Below are positions 55,418 through 63,921 of a DNA stretch of 64,000 nucleotides, one piece after another; the first letter of the stretch is position 1, and each line of letters begins with the position of its first letter. The notes beneath the pieces are model-generated. The model was not told the origin of the DNA. It made no database searches and worked only from the letters and a program-made list of their open reading frames with translations. The translations under genes were made by a program, and so were the position numbers. The stretch lies in contig JAKLGA010000023.1 of NCBI GenBank assembly GCA_022710975.1, forward strand, positions 18,587 to 82,586, in the 5' to 3' direction. The DNA comes from Myxococcota bacterium (GTDB lineage: Bacteria > Myxococcota > B64-G9).

Positions 55418-57006
55418 CTCGGGTTGGAGGTCGACACCTGCTGGTAGTAGGCCGAGCACTGGCCATCGCTCGAGCACATGCCCGTCTTGCAGCGTCCATC
55501 GACGCACTCGTAGAGGTAGGGGTAGTCGACGAGGCAGGTGAAGCCGGCCGGGACGGGCGTGGGGCAGCAGTCCGAAGCGGTGGAGCAGGCCGGAAAGACC
55601 TGGCAGGAGGAGTAGACGGGCGCGCCCGTGCACGGGTCCGCGGCCTCGAGGCATCCATCGTTGACGAAGCCCGCGGGGTTGCCCGCGCTGGAGGCGGTGA
55701 AGTAGTCGTCGCACTGGCCGTCCGTCGTGCAGCCCGTGGAGATGCACGCCCCGGCGACGCAGTCGAAGCGGTAGGGGTAGTCGAACAGGCAGTCGTAGGG
55801 GTCGGTCATCTGGGCCGGGCAGCAGTCGACCGCCTGCTGGCACCCCTGCCTGAGGTCACAGTAGCTGTAGTAGGCCTCGCCGGTGCAATCGTCGAGGACC
55901 TCGACACAGCCGCGGCTGACGTAGGGGACCGTCCCCTGGCTGCTGAGGTACGACGCGTAGGCGCTGCAGTGGCTGTCCTGGGTGCAGTTCAGGCTCTCGC
56001 AGCGGCCGCCGCGGCACGCGTAGACGTACGGATAGGCACCGTTGCAGGTGAGCGGCGCCGGGATGTTCGCCGGGCAGCAGTCCGAGTCGACCGAGCAGCT
56101 CTGGGTGAAGGAGCAGTACCTGTAGGGGCTGGCGGTCCGTTCGCGGCAGTGGCACAGCGTCTCGACGCAGGTGAGGCCCTGCGCCTCGTAGCCCTGGTCG
56201 CACAGGCAGGTCGGCTGGCCGGCGTCCGGGACGCACGCCCCGTCGGGACCGCAGTCCACGCCTTCGCAGGGATCGACGTCCTCGACGCAGGTGAGGCCCT
56301 CGGCGTGGTAACCCGCGTCGCACTGGCACGAGGCGGCGCCCCCCACCTCGACGCACTGTCCGTGGCCCGAGCAGCCCACCCCGTCGCAGGGGTCGATCGG
56401 GTCCTGGACGCACGTCAGGCCTTCAGCGTGGTAGCCCGGGTCGCAGCCGCAAGCAGCCTGGCCGTCCGCTGCCTGACAGGTGCCATGGCCTGAGCAGGTC
56501 ACCCCCTCGCAGGGATTCTCATCCGCCAGACAGGAGAGCCCCTGCGCATGGTAGCCCGGGTCGCACACGCAAGTGGCCTGACCGCCTTCGACCTGGCAAG
56601 CGCCGTGGCCCGAGCAGGTCACGCCGTCGCAGGGCTCCACGGGATCCATGACGCAGGACAGCCCCTCTGGGTGGTAGCCCGCGTCGCACCGGCACGAGGC
56701 GGCGCCCCCCACCTCGACGCACTGACCGTGGCCCGAGCAGGTGACCTCGAAGCACGGGCCGGTGGTGCCGTCCTCGACGCAGGTGAGCCCCTCGGCGTGG
56801 TAGCCGAGATCGCAGAGGCACCCGGGCACCCCCGAGGTCACCCGGCACGCCCCGTGCCCGGTGCAGTTCACGCCCCCGCACGGGTCCTCCGTGGTCGAGC
56901 CCTCATCGCAGGCCGGCAGCGCGACCAGCAGGATGGGCACCAGGAGAGCCCGCAGCCACAGGGGCTGCGACGTCGGGCGAGGGCGGAGCTCGGTGGCTTC
57001 CATCAT
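55384..57006 (-). CDS. Lipoprotein with six EGF-like and three other Cys repeats
   Basis: 540 residues from ATG 57004-57006 (adjacent ATG 57001 equally possible). Lipobox LPAC. Residues ~40-285 hold six EGF-like modules (PCxGVxCSGHGxCxxxGGxAxCxCDxGYHAEGLTCV), similar enough to suggest recent amplification. Residues ~290-540 hold three ~78-residue units (YRYCSFTQSCSVDSDCCPANIP...YPYVYACRGGRCESLNCTQDSHC, ending in GCxE). The modules are extracellular, disulfide-rich and likely adhesive. Convergent with the 54753 gene. Confidence 0.88.
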   Translation of the reverse strand: MMEATELRPRPTSQPLWLRALLVPILLVALPACDEGSTTEDPCGGVNCTGHGACRVTSGVPGCLCDLGYHAEGLTCVEDGTTGPCFEVTCSGHGQCVEVGGAASCRCDAGYHPEGLSCVMDPVEPCDGVTCSGHGACQVEGGQATCVCDPGYHAQGLSCLADENPCEGVTCSGHGTCQAADGQAACGCDPGYHAEGLTCVQDPIDPCDGVGCSGHGQCVEVGGAASCQCDAGYHAEGLTCVEDVDPCEGVDCGPDGACVPDAGQPTCLCDQGYEAQGLTCVETLCHCRERTASPYRYCSFTQSCSVDSDCCPANIPAPLTCNGAYPYVYACRGGRCESLNCTQDSHCSAYASYLSSQGTVPYVSRGCVEVLDDCTGEAYYSYCDLRQGCQQAVDCCPAQMTDPYDCLFDYPYRFDCVAGACISTGCTTDGQCDDYFTASSAGNPAGFVNDGCLEAADPCTGAPVYSSCQVFPACSTASDCCPTPVPAGFTCLVDYPYLYECVDGRCKTGMCSSDGQCSAYYQQVSTSNPSYDVNLGCLTF

Positions 57007-57207
57007 CGATCACCCCTTGCCAGTCGGTGGTTCACGCGGCCCGAGACTAGCGCCAGGTCCTGCGCGCATCAAGAGCGCTCCCCGGGCAGGTCCGTCGAGG
57101 GGGGGCGCCGATCAGGCGGCCGCGCCGAGGCCGCCCCCTACGACCCCGACCGAGGAGACCCGGGTGGAGGGGGCCGCGGGGACCGGGGCGTAACGGCCTC
57201 GCTGCGC

Positions 57208-57236
57208 TTGACCCTGCCCTGAAAATGCGGCTAGAT
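57208..57236 (+). promoter_or_regulatory. Candidate tRNA promoter
   Basis: TTGACC (57208-57213), 17 bases, then CTAGAT (57231-57236), 17 bases before the tRNA-Leu 5' end. A reasonable sigma-70 promoter showing that the tRNA gene was once complete and expressed. Confidence 0.45.
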
Positions 57237-57253
57237 GGCGGCCGGCTCGTTGC

Positions 57254-57294
57254 GCCGGCGTGGCGGAACTGGCAGACGCACGGGACTCAAAATC
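57254..57294 (+). tRNA. Truncated tRNA-Leu(CAA), 5' half only
   Basis: The 5' acceptor strand GCCGGCG (57254-57260), TG, the Leu-type D arm (GCGGAACTGGCAGACGC), anticodon stem CGGGA (57281-57285) and loop CTCAAAA with anticodon CAA (57288-57290). After TC (57293-57294) the stem should continue CCG but the sequence becomes ATTGAG; the variable arm, T arm and CCA end are missing. The base composition changes at the same point. It is not a loop-located group I intron, since the break is in the stem. It cannot make a working tRNA here. Confidence 0.85.
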
Positions 57295-57713
57295 ATTGAG
57301 AACCTGAAGCAGTCTGAGCAGTTATCAAGGAATTTTGGTCCCACGCGCGGCGGGCCAATGCCATTTCAAGCAACAAATACCAGTGCTTCCTGACGGGATC
57401 GAAACCCCACAGACTCAGAAAGCTGAGTGCCCGGGCGAGCCAGGAGCCTTCACAATCCAGAGTTTCTGTGGTACACTTTTTTTTGGTTGACATGGCAGGT
57501 GACTTGGAGTGTGAAAAAAGACGAGAAGGCGTCTTCTGGAAGAGGGAGTTCGTGGTTTTTTCGGGAGTTGCGGGGTTGGAGAAGCGAAAAGAATAAAAGG
57601 AAAGACAGCGTAGTATCAATGCAGGTGATGAGGTTACGTCAGGAACGAAGAAGGAAGAAGAGCTAGAAGAGAGAATCGAACGCCTAGAAGTGCAGGTCTT
57701 TGGAGGTGCGCAG
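57295..57713. other. Island/contig junction leader, no certain gene
   Basis: 419 bases of mixed, mostly AT-rich sequence between the broken tRNA and the GAF-like gene. A 34-codon ORF (ATG 57492 to TAA 57594) lies in the same frame as the GAF-like gene and is followed, without a start codon, by a Glu/Lys-rich coiled-coil-like stretch (KKEEELEERIERLEVQV) leading into it, hinting at a once-longer protein broken by one stop. Minus-strand ORF 57293-57619 has weak coding character. No integrase is present. Confidence 0.5.
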
Positions 57714-58421
57714 ATGCCTCAGAAAGCATACAAGCAGGAAGTACTTGTTGAGGGGAGTCCCGAGTACGAAGCCCGCGCTGGGCAGTTAGTATCATCATTT
57801 TCTGGTCAATCCTTCTCTGTTGAGCGCCAAGACTACTTGATGGAATATGTCTGCAAAACGGAATGTGAAACGCTTGAGAAGTACGATAGAACAATTCGCG
57901 TAAGTGTGATGGTGGCGTCTAGATTCACGTACCATTCCCAATCGGATCCTATTGGTTACATTAAAAAAGGATTCAAGATTAGGTTGAGCCATAAGTTCCA
58001 AAAAGATGATCCTGATATTAATCTTCGATTGCTATGCGGTCAAGGTGTTGCTGGTGCAGCCTTCAGCAGCGGTTCTTGGGCGATTGGCGATCGCGCAACA
58101 AACTCCATCACAATGCAAAAGGGAGATATGATAAAGGGAATTGATCATAACTTTGATGAGGTTCAAAGGAGCAAAGTTGGACATCTGAAATTCATATGTA
58201 GCTATCCGATCAAGAAACTAGAACGACGCGGAGGAAGGGCACTTCCGATTGGGAAGGTTATTGGTGTAATCAATATTGACAGCAGTGAGAAAACCCTCAA
58301 AGACTTCGAGCAAAGTGGAATCCTTCAGCATCTACTAGGCGAAACCAAGCCAGATGGAACAAAAAAACAAGGCCGGATGTCAGACCTGGCAGATGCAGTA
58401 GCATATCTTCTTACTGAATGA
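57714..58421 (+). CDS. GAF-like sensor protein in AT-rich segment
   Basis: 235 residues from ATG 57714, seven bases after GGAGG; GTG 57690 is an alternative. Residues ~60-215 fit a divergent GAF fold: RLLCGQGVAGAAFSSGSWAIGDRA, HLKFICSYPIK and GKVIGVINIDSSEKTLKDFEQSG, then a C-terminal helix (DLADAVAYLL). No output domain is visible, so it may sense a small molecule and act through a partner. AT-rich with ATA/AAA/AGA codons, unlike everything before 57 kb. It converges with the Cys-rich lipoprotein gene. Confidence 0.6.
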   Translation: MPQKAYKQEVLVEGSPEYEARAGQLVSSFSGQSFSVERQDYLMEYVCKTECETLEKYDRTIRVSVMVASRFTYHSQSDPIGYIKKGFKIRLSHKFQKDDPDINLRLLCGQGVAGAAFSSGSWAIGDRATNSITMQKGDMIKGIDHNFDEVQRSKVGHLKFICSYPIKKLERRGGRALPIGKVIGVINIDSSEKTLKDFEQSGILQHLLGETKPDGTKKQGRMSDLADAVAYLLTE

Positions 58422-58486
58422 ATAGAGTCCTAGCAGGCAAACGTCAGACGGCTTCGATTCAATTCAAGAACGGGATCGGTAAACTA

Positions 58487-59512
58487 CTACTGACACCCGT
58501 ATTGTATGGGCGTCACTAAGTCACAACGTTCATAACCTAAATCGGTGCATTTTTCCACTCTCAGTGTGTTATTGCTACACCAGTAGTAGTAGTCATTTTC
58601 GCAATGTCCAGCTAAACCAAGTTCTCCGCATGACTCTGTTACGTTAGCAAAGCAGCAGTCAGATGACTGTTCATCCGTTGCAAGTCTACATATCATACCT
58701 TCTTTGAGGCAGGCACTTACAACTAATTCTCCATCAACACAGCGTACCACACTATAACCTCGACAAATTCCTCCCGCTGGTATTCCATTGCAACCATTCA
58801 TTCTCGGCATGCAGATTCCGTATTCGCCGTTACATTCCTCTTCTGCACCACAAACACCGCAACTACCGCCACAACTGTCATTTCCGCATGTCTTTCCAAA
58901 GCAATCCGGAATGCAATCAGGCATCACACAACTCGCTACTCCAGTGTTAGTGTCTACCGTGCATTGCCTAAAACGGCAATACTCTACAGTCATTGCTCCC
59001 TGAATGCACCTTACTAAGGTTCCATTGATACACATTCCCTCATTTGGGATGCTGACGCATCCACCCTGGTCGGGCTCACATATCCGGCTACAATGAAATT
59101 CCGTGGGACATTCTCCGCAATTGGTACCCCATGTTTCATCAATACCGCAATTTCGTAACTGGCAGGATTCTGACTCGATCGCCATGCAACCATGATATTC
59201 TAAAGAACAAACTTCAGGATAGTCGCAGTTTCCGCAAAGCCCTCCGCAGCCATTACCACCACATTGTCTATTCTGGCAGCTTGGCACGCAAGTCCCACAA
59301 GCACTGCCACTGTTATCACCATCTTCCTCACTATCATCACCAGAATCAATTCCACCATCTTCTCCGTCAAATGGCAGCTCTGGATCAGAATCCTCGTTGC
59401 CATCCGAAATATCGGTACCTCCACCGTTTCCGAAGCAACTTCCTGCAACTAACCCACAGAGTACACTAATCATAAGGAATATGAGCATTGAGAGAGTTTT
59501 ATCATAGTGCAT
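58487..59512 (-). CDS. Cys-rich lipoprotein of low GC
   Basis: 341 residues from ATG 59510-59512. Lipobox VAGSC, an acidic Asp/Gly/Ser linker, then Cys modules with the CxPxCxxxxCGxxxCGGxCGxC pattern twice (CVPSCQNRQCGGNGCGGLC; CIPDCFGKTCGNDSCGGSC), separated by C-G-E-C-type stretches. The same module style is found in Myxococcota surface proteins, which argues that the AT-rich segment comes from a relative and not from an unrelated phylum. Function unknown; likely secreted and adhesive. Confidence 0.82.
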   Translation of the reverse strand: MHYDKTLSMLIFLMISVLCGLVAGSCFGNGGGTDISDGNEDSDPELPFDGEDGGIDSGDDSEEDGDNSGSACGTCVPSCQNRQCGGNGCGGLCGNCDYPEVCSLEYHGCMAIESESCQLRNCGIDETWGTNCGECPTEFHCSRICEPDQGGCVSIPNEGMCINGTLVRCIQGAMTVEYCRFRQCTVDTNTGVASCVMPDCIPDCFGKTCGNDSCGGSCGVCGAEEECNGEYGICMPRMNGCNGIPAGGICRGYSVVRCVDGELVVSACLKEGMICRLATDEQSSDCCFANVTESCGELGLAGHCENDYYYWCSNNTLRVEKCTDLGYERCDLVTPIQYGCQ

Positions 59513-59538
59513 TAGATACTCCTTCTATTTGACTGCTC

Positions 59539-62500
59539 TTAGTATCTTGTATAGATTGGCTTGTACTTTCCATAGGAGCCATAGGAATCCGCAGTCGTAT
59601 ATACATATCCAGTCATCTCGGCAGTATTATGTCTCCACATTCTAACACCATAAACCGAAGCATCCTCATTTCTCTCAATTGAAATTGGCCTTGTAAAAAA
59701 TGCCCTTTCACGAGCATCCTCAGCTTCTGTGAAATAATTCCAGTTCTGAAGAACAGAAACATAGATATCATTATAGCCTCCAACATTCCAAGCAAGATAC
59801 AAATACCTACCAGAGCTTGGAAACGCTGCATTCCGAAATTCCATTGCTCTAGGAAGCCCATAATTAGCAGTAAATGTATCGTACTCTCCCACTTTGAACG
59901 TGTCCGACAACCATCGAAAGTCGTTCTGATTGCCACAAGCAATATCATTAGTATCAATACAAAGCACGCCAAGCCTCAGGTAATTATCTCCAGTTTCTGC
60001 AGAGCTCAATAATGCGTACAATTTATCTCCAGCCTCAATTCCATTCAGAGAACTCCCTGAAGTTACGCCAATTCCACTTGTTGTTGAGTATCCTGCAAAA
60101 TTCTTTCTGTAACTGACAGGATTTGGCCAATACTGATTCCATGATGACGGATTTGTAGTGCAGTATCCACTTGTAACAGTGCATCTGGATATGGACATTA
60201 TATTCTCCTGGGGATAAACATATGCTAGATAGAGGTTATTCTGGAATATAGTGGTATCAAAAGCGCCTCTCGAGTATATCCCCAAAGTACCCAGATTATA
60301 GATTCCATGAGATGTTCCGTTAGATTCGTATGCCATCAATTTTATCTCATTGGTGTCTTTATCCCTCCAAAAGACATGCAAATTGTCATTGAACACAATG
60401 GCAGACGGCGAATCATCTGTATTTGCAGCTAGTGTCCACGTATTCCAACTAGAGCCGTTATGATATCTTATTCGAAGGTTGTAATTGGCGCTGTCCTTAT
60501 ATATGTAGAATGTTTTTACAGAAGACTGTTGCCACTGCGACCATGTCAACACAGCAGGCGTTCTATTTGTGACAATACCAACGCTGTAGGTGCCTCCTGG
60601 AAAGCCGGCAGCACCTAAAGATAGCTTAACATTCGTAGATTTACTATAGAAAGAGCCAGATGCCAGCAGTGCTTCAGAAAAATCAAGTTGACCATCATAC
60701 CTATCAAGTAAATCCCAAGCATAGTAGACTATCTTGCTTGCTAATCCTTGACCAACTCCCTCAAAAACGACTCCAATGTTCTCATTCTTGTTGTCATCAT
60801 CGAGAATCGCGGAACCTTCAGCTAGTAGTCTGGCAAACCTTCTCCAGACATTATAGTTGTAGTATCTCGAACTGCAGTAGTAGCATTTCTTTCCGTATCC
60901 AAGGTCCAAGCAGCGATGGTAGGGAACTAAGCAATCAGTTCCATCATCACAACTTCCCTGAGGTTCAAGAACATCACATACAACATCATGAGAAATTGTG
61001 TCGCAGGGAAGCCAATCGAACCTACTTCTCTGTGAGTATGGAACACTCCATTCGGTCCCAAGGCAATTAGATAATCCGCATGTTTGGTCTTGCCAAGCAG
61101 AGTACACCCTGTCGCCTACAGTCCAAGAATCATCGGGCATAACATAATGAGATAGAAGTGCGCCTGAAAGATGTGCCATGTTTTCATTCATACAATCATA
61201 GTAAGATAATCCTCCGCCTGAGAGGTATCTTTGGATTCCATGCCCCCCTTCATGACCAAGAGTAACAAACAGATTGGCCTTGTAAGCAATATCTGGATAC
61301 TGTGTCGCAGAGAAATCCAGATCATAGAACCCCCAAATTGGTAGAAACAATTCTAATGTATCTAGATTACCAGAAAGAGATGCATTAGGGCATGTTGGAG
61401 AGCAGTAAGAAAACATGTGTAGAGCAATAGGACCACCCTGCTGGTCCCAGCTGTTAACACCATAACCCAACTCATCGTCCAGAATATGGTCACGATAGTA
61501 TGTTATAGCAGTTAGTGCATTGGAGTAGTGGTGAATACATCCAATACCCAGCGCAGGAACGCTAGATCCAACAAATTGCCAACCACCATCAAGATCATCA
61601 AATATTCTCAGTTGACCGTCCAGATGTTCAGAACCCCAATAAGGAAAGTTACAAGCATTGGCAAACTCACCATCATCAAGGCAAGACCAGCCATCACCAA
61701 AGCTTGATAGACAATCTTCATCGGTGCAATGAGAAACGCATGTACTGCATTGATTCACGGAATCTGACCAGCACGAAGAATACCTAGGGCAAAAAGGATC
61801 ACAGTCATCCTCTGTATAATCTAGGTATGCCGTTCCTGTCCAAACAGAAACTGGAGCATCCGCATCGCCTTTTGGTGAAATACTAATAATACGAGTATTA
61901 TCACTTGTTATGATAACCTCAAACATTCTATTATTATCACCGACAACTTGGAATTTCCAAGCAAGTAGTGCATCATTACAGTAATTGCGTTGATCGACAA
62001 ATACAAATAGGACTGGCGATGTACTTATTCTGAAATACGGAGAAACCTCCTGAATCACAACACGAATATTCTCAGGAAAAGTATCAAAACTTGGTATCTC
62101 AACCGCCAGAACATCTGCCGTATCGAACAATGGTACGATATTATTGACATAGGAAGAGAATATATTGATGATCTTGAGATTGTCTTCCGAAACAGTAACT
62201 CGGACTGTAGCTCCATCAATATCTACACCATTTAGTGTTTGTTGAAACAACAAAAAGATGCCACCCGGGAGCCTTCTTTGCCTTAGAAGCCTCAAATCAT
62301 CGGCATTGATACTTAAGGCATCATGATTGGAACGCAAGAAACACATAACGTTAGAGGCGGCATCGCCACCGACGCAACCTGAGATAGAAAAAGGAAGAGA
62401 AGCATTATCACCCCAAAGACTACTAATAGAACCAGAATAATGCCAAGAAAAAGAAACATCTTCGTCCATAAGGCCGCTAAGGGCAAATAGAAGATTCAAT

Positions 62501-62712
62501 GCAGAGAGTGAAGTAAGTGATGGACCTTGAGAATAAGCAGAAGTACAATCAACAAACACCCTTTCACTAGTCAAGGGCAAAGATGCAGAAGTCGTGGAAA
62601 TATCTGAAGCATATTCTTCACTATCTAAAAAACTACAGAATGAAAGAAACAAGGCAGAAATCATGACGATGACGATACTAAAAAACCTAGGAATGTAGAC
62701 TGGAGAGCACAT
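59539..62712 (-). CDS. Thermolysin-like zinc metalloprotease lipoprotein
   Basis: 1057 residues from ATG 62710-62712 with GGGAGG six bases upstream; the longer frame lacks such a site. Signal with lipobox LSFC. Residues ~150-215 resemble the thermolysin-type propeptide (FLLFQQTLNGVDIDGATVRV). A Cys-rich patch ~320-360, then the zinc motif HEGGH (~residue 487), with the third ligand Glu in MNENMAH 19 residues after the second His, exactly the thermolysin spacing. The C-terminal ~400 residues form a beta-propeller-like repeat (SPSAIVFNDNLHVFWRDKDTNEI; NLYLAYVYPQENI). A large surface-attached protease on the AT-rich segment. Confidence 0.85.
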   Translation of the reverse strand: MCSPVYIPRFFSIVIVMISALFLSFCSFLDSEEYASDISTTSASLPLTSERVFVDCTSAYSQGPSLTSLSALNLLFALSGLMDEDVSFSWHYSGSISSLWGDNASLPFSISGCVGGDAASNVMCFLRSNHDALSINADDLRLLRQRRLPGGIFLLFQQTLNGVDIDGATVRVTVSEDNLKIINIFSSYVNNIVPLFDTADVLAVEIPSFDTFPENIRVVIQEVSPYFRISTSPVLFVFVDQRNYCNDALLAWKFQVVGDNNRMFEVIITSDNTRIISISPKGDADAPVSVWTGTAYLDYTEDDCDPFCPRYSSCWSDSVNQCSTCVSHCTDEDCLSSFGDGWSCLDDGEFANACNFPYWGSEHLDGQLRIFDDLDGGWQFVGSSVPALGIGCIHHYSNALTAITYYRDHILDDELGYGVNSWDQQGGPIALHMFSYCSPTCPNASLSGNLDTLELFLPIWGFYDLDFSATQYPDIAYKANLFVTLGHEGGHGIQRYLSGGGLSYYDCMNENMAHLSGALLSHYVMPDDSWTVGDRVYSAWQDQTCGLSNCLGTEWSVPYSQRSRFDWLPCDTISHDVVCDVLEPQGSCDDGTDCLVPYHRCLDLGYGKKCYYCSSRYYNYNVWRRFARLLAEGSAILDDDNKNENIGVVFEGVGQGLASKIVYYAWDLLDRYDGQLDFSEALLASGSFYSKSTNVKLSLGAAGFPGGTYSVGIVTNRTPAVLTWSQWQQSSVKTFYIYKDSANYNLRIRYHNGSSWNTWTLAANTDDSPSAIVFNDNLHVFWRDKDTNEIKLMAYESNGTSHGIYNLGTLGIYSRGAFDTTIFQNNLYLAYVYPQENIMSISRCTVTSGYCTTNPSSWNQYWPNPVSYRKNFAGYSTTSGIGVTSGSSLNGIEAGDKLYALLSSAETGDNYLRLGVLCIDTNDIACGNQNDFRWLSDTFKVGEYDTFTANYGLPRAMEFRNAAFPSSGRYLYLAWNVGGYNDIYVSVLQNWNYFTEAEDARERAFFTRPISIERNEDASVYGVRMWRHNTAEMTGYVYTTADSYGSYGKYKPIYTRY

Positions 62713-63100
62713 AATGTACCTCCCGAAGTGCCTCAAAGCGCCTCTGGAACGAGCATCTAGAAACAGCAGCACAGAAAAATGAGCAAAAAGCCTGTTGAGA
62801 TAGACTCAATCTGGACTCCGTCTCTAGCACCAAAGTTCCAGAGCGTGTCTCCCTGAGGTCCGTTCATCTGCCTCTTGAGCGTCCCCTGGTGTTGAGCTCG
62901 GGATGGTGCAGCCGTTGGTGATTTTCTGATACCATTAAGAAAGCGAGAAAGCAAGTGCGAACACGGAAAATCGGAAAATCGGACGACAGAACTCCTGAAA
63001 ATGCCCTGTAACTACTTCCAGCCCCCTGAGCTCTGAGAGCGCCCTGAGAGCGCCCTAGAGCAGATAGGGTGATGGGCAATTTTTCAGGAAGTACAGCCTG
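62713..63100. other. 388-base gap between protease and small lipoprotein
   Basis: No convincing gene. The minus-strand ORFs here have no ribosome site or family signal. Two 11-base tandem copies of TGAGAGCGCCC occur at 63034-63055. The minus-strand promoter of the metalloprotease should lie here. Confidence 0.5.
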
Positions 63101-63352
63101 TTAATCAGTTGGGCAGTTGTTTGAGCAGTCGGAGTATTGTTGGTAGCAGGTGCCGTTGTTTTCGCACAGGTAGGGGTGGTCGGGGTTGCAGCACTGGTCG
63201 GTTCCTGTGCATCCGTTTGGGCATGTGCAGGAGTGGCACCACCATCCTGAGTCGTCGAGTTCGCCGCAACTGATGATGAGGGTTCCGATGCCTGCCGCGA
63301 ATGCGAGCGCGAGCACCAGTCCGAGAATGATCAGCTTTTTCCTTGGCAACAT
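63101..63352 (-). CDS. Tiny Cys-rich lipoprotein
   Basis: 83 residues from ATG 63350-63352 with AAGGGAGGAA upstream. Signal (LIILGLVLALAFAAGIGTLIISC) ending in a lipobox, then ten cysteines (WWCHSCTCPNGCTGTDQCC, YLCENNGTCYQQYSDCSNNCP) in about 50 residues. A disulfide-knotted mini-protein, secreted and lipidated. GC is intermediate between the two parts of the window. Confidence 0.75.
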   Translation of the reverse strand: MLPRKKLIILGLVLALAFAAGIGTLIISCGELDDSGWWCHSCTCPNGCTGTDQCCNPDHPYLCENNGTCYQQYSDCSNNCPTD

Positions 63353-63408
63353 CTGCGATTCCTCCCTTCAAGTGTAGATGGGGCTCTGTTGCCCCCGCTC
63401 GTCACGCT

Positions 63409-63882
63409 TCAGCATCCTGAATTCAGCCAGGTTTCTTCGCATGTCTCGCAGGTGTTAGTGCTCATGCAGTCGTTCATGCCGGAGTCGCAGTTGGTCATGC
63501 ACCATTCGTATGTGTAGCTTCCAACGAGTGCACCTTTGGTTTGTTCGCAATCGCACCACGCCGTACACACGCCGGCAATGCTGCACTGCTCGCGTCCTGT
63601 GCAGGCATGGTCTCCACCTGCTGAGTCTCCGCACGTGATGTCTAAAGCGGAATTCCAGCATCTAGTGCCGTTCCAGGAGCAGTTCGTTTCACAGTCGCAC
63701 ACGGGACGGTCAGCATCAACTGGGTTGCAGTCTTCATCACATTCATAACCACCGAATAGCGGAGACAATCCACAGTTCATGTCAACCTGCCAGCACTTGT
63801 CATCCGCGTCGCTATCATAGTCGTCGAAGTTGCAAGAAAAGTTAGCAATGAGTAACGCGAAGAACGACGCGTACCTATTGAC
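63409..63882 (-). CDS. Cys-rich lipoprotein with lost or unusual start codon
   Basis: The open frame runs from TAG 63898-63900 down to TGA 63409-63411. The only standard start is ATG 63778-63780 (123 residues), but the in-frame sequence before it reads VNRYASFFALLIANFSCNFDDYD, a good lipoprotein signal with lipobox, without any ATG, GTG or TTG. The start codon may have been lost by insertion of the adjacent transposable element, or is non-standard. The mature part has ~20 cysteines, including EF-hand-like DYDSDADD. I give the longer frame from GTC 63882; the start is uncertain. Confidence 0.5.
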   Translation of the reverse strand, partial: VNRYASFFALLIANFSCNFDDYDSDADDKCWQVDMNCGLSPLFGGYECDEDCNPVDADRPVCDCETNCSWNGTRCWNSALDITCGDSAGGDHACTGREQCSIAGVCTAWCDCEQTKGALVGSYTYEWCMTNCDSGMNDCMSTNTCETCEETWLNSGC

Positions 63883-63921
63883 CCTTGTTTCTACGGTCTA
63901 ACTGTGCTTAATGCCTGAGGT

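Noticed and set aside
57286..57300. Group I intron in the tRNA-Leu anticodon loop
   Set aside because: The break lies two bases into the 3' stem rather than in the loop, and no 3' half follows within the visible sequence.
57293..57619. Minus-strand ORF (108 codons) starting at the junction
   Set aside because: No ribosome site, no recognised motif, and low-complexity Ser/Lys start; kept only as a possibility.
62757..63079. Two short overlapping minus-strand ORFs before the metalloprotease
   Set aside because: No ribosome sites, no signal peptide or motif, and the protease start is better explained by GGGAGG at ~62719-62724.
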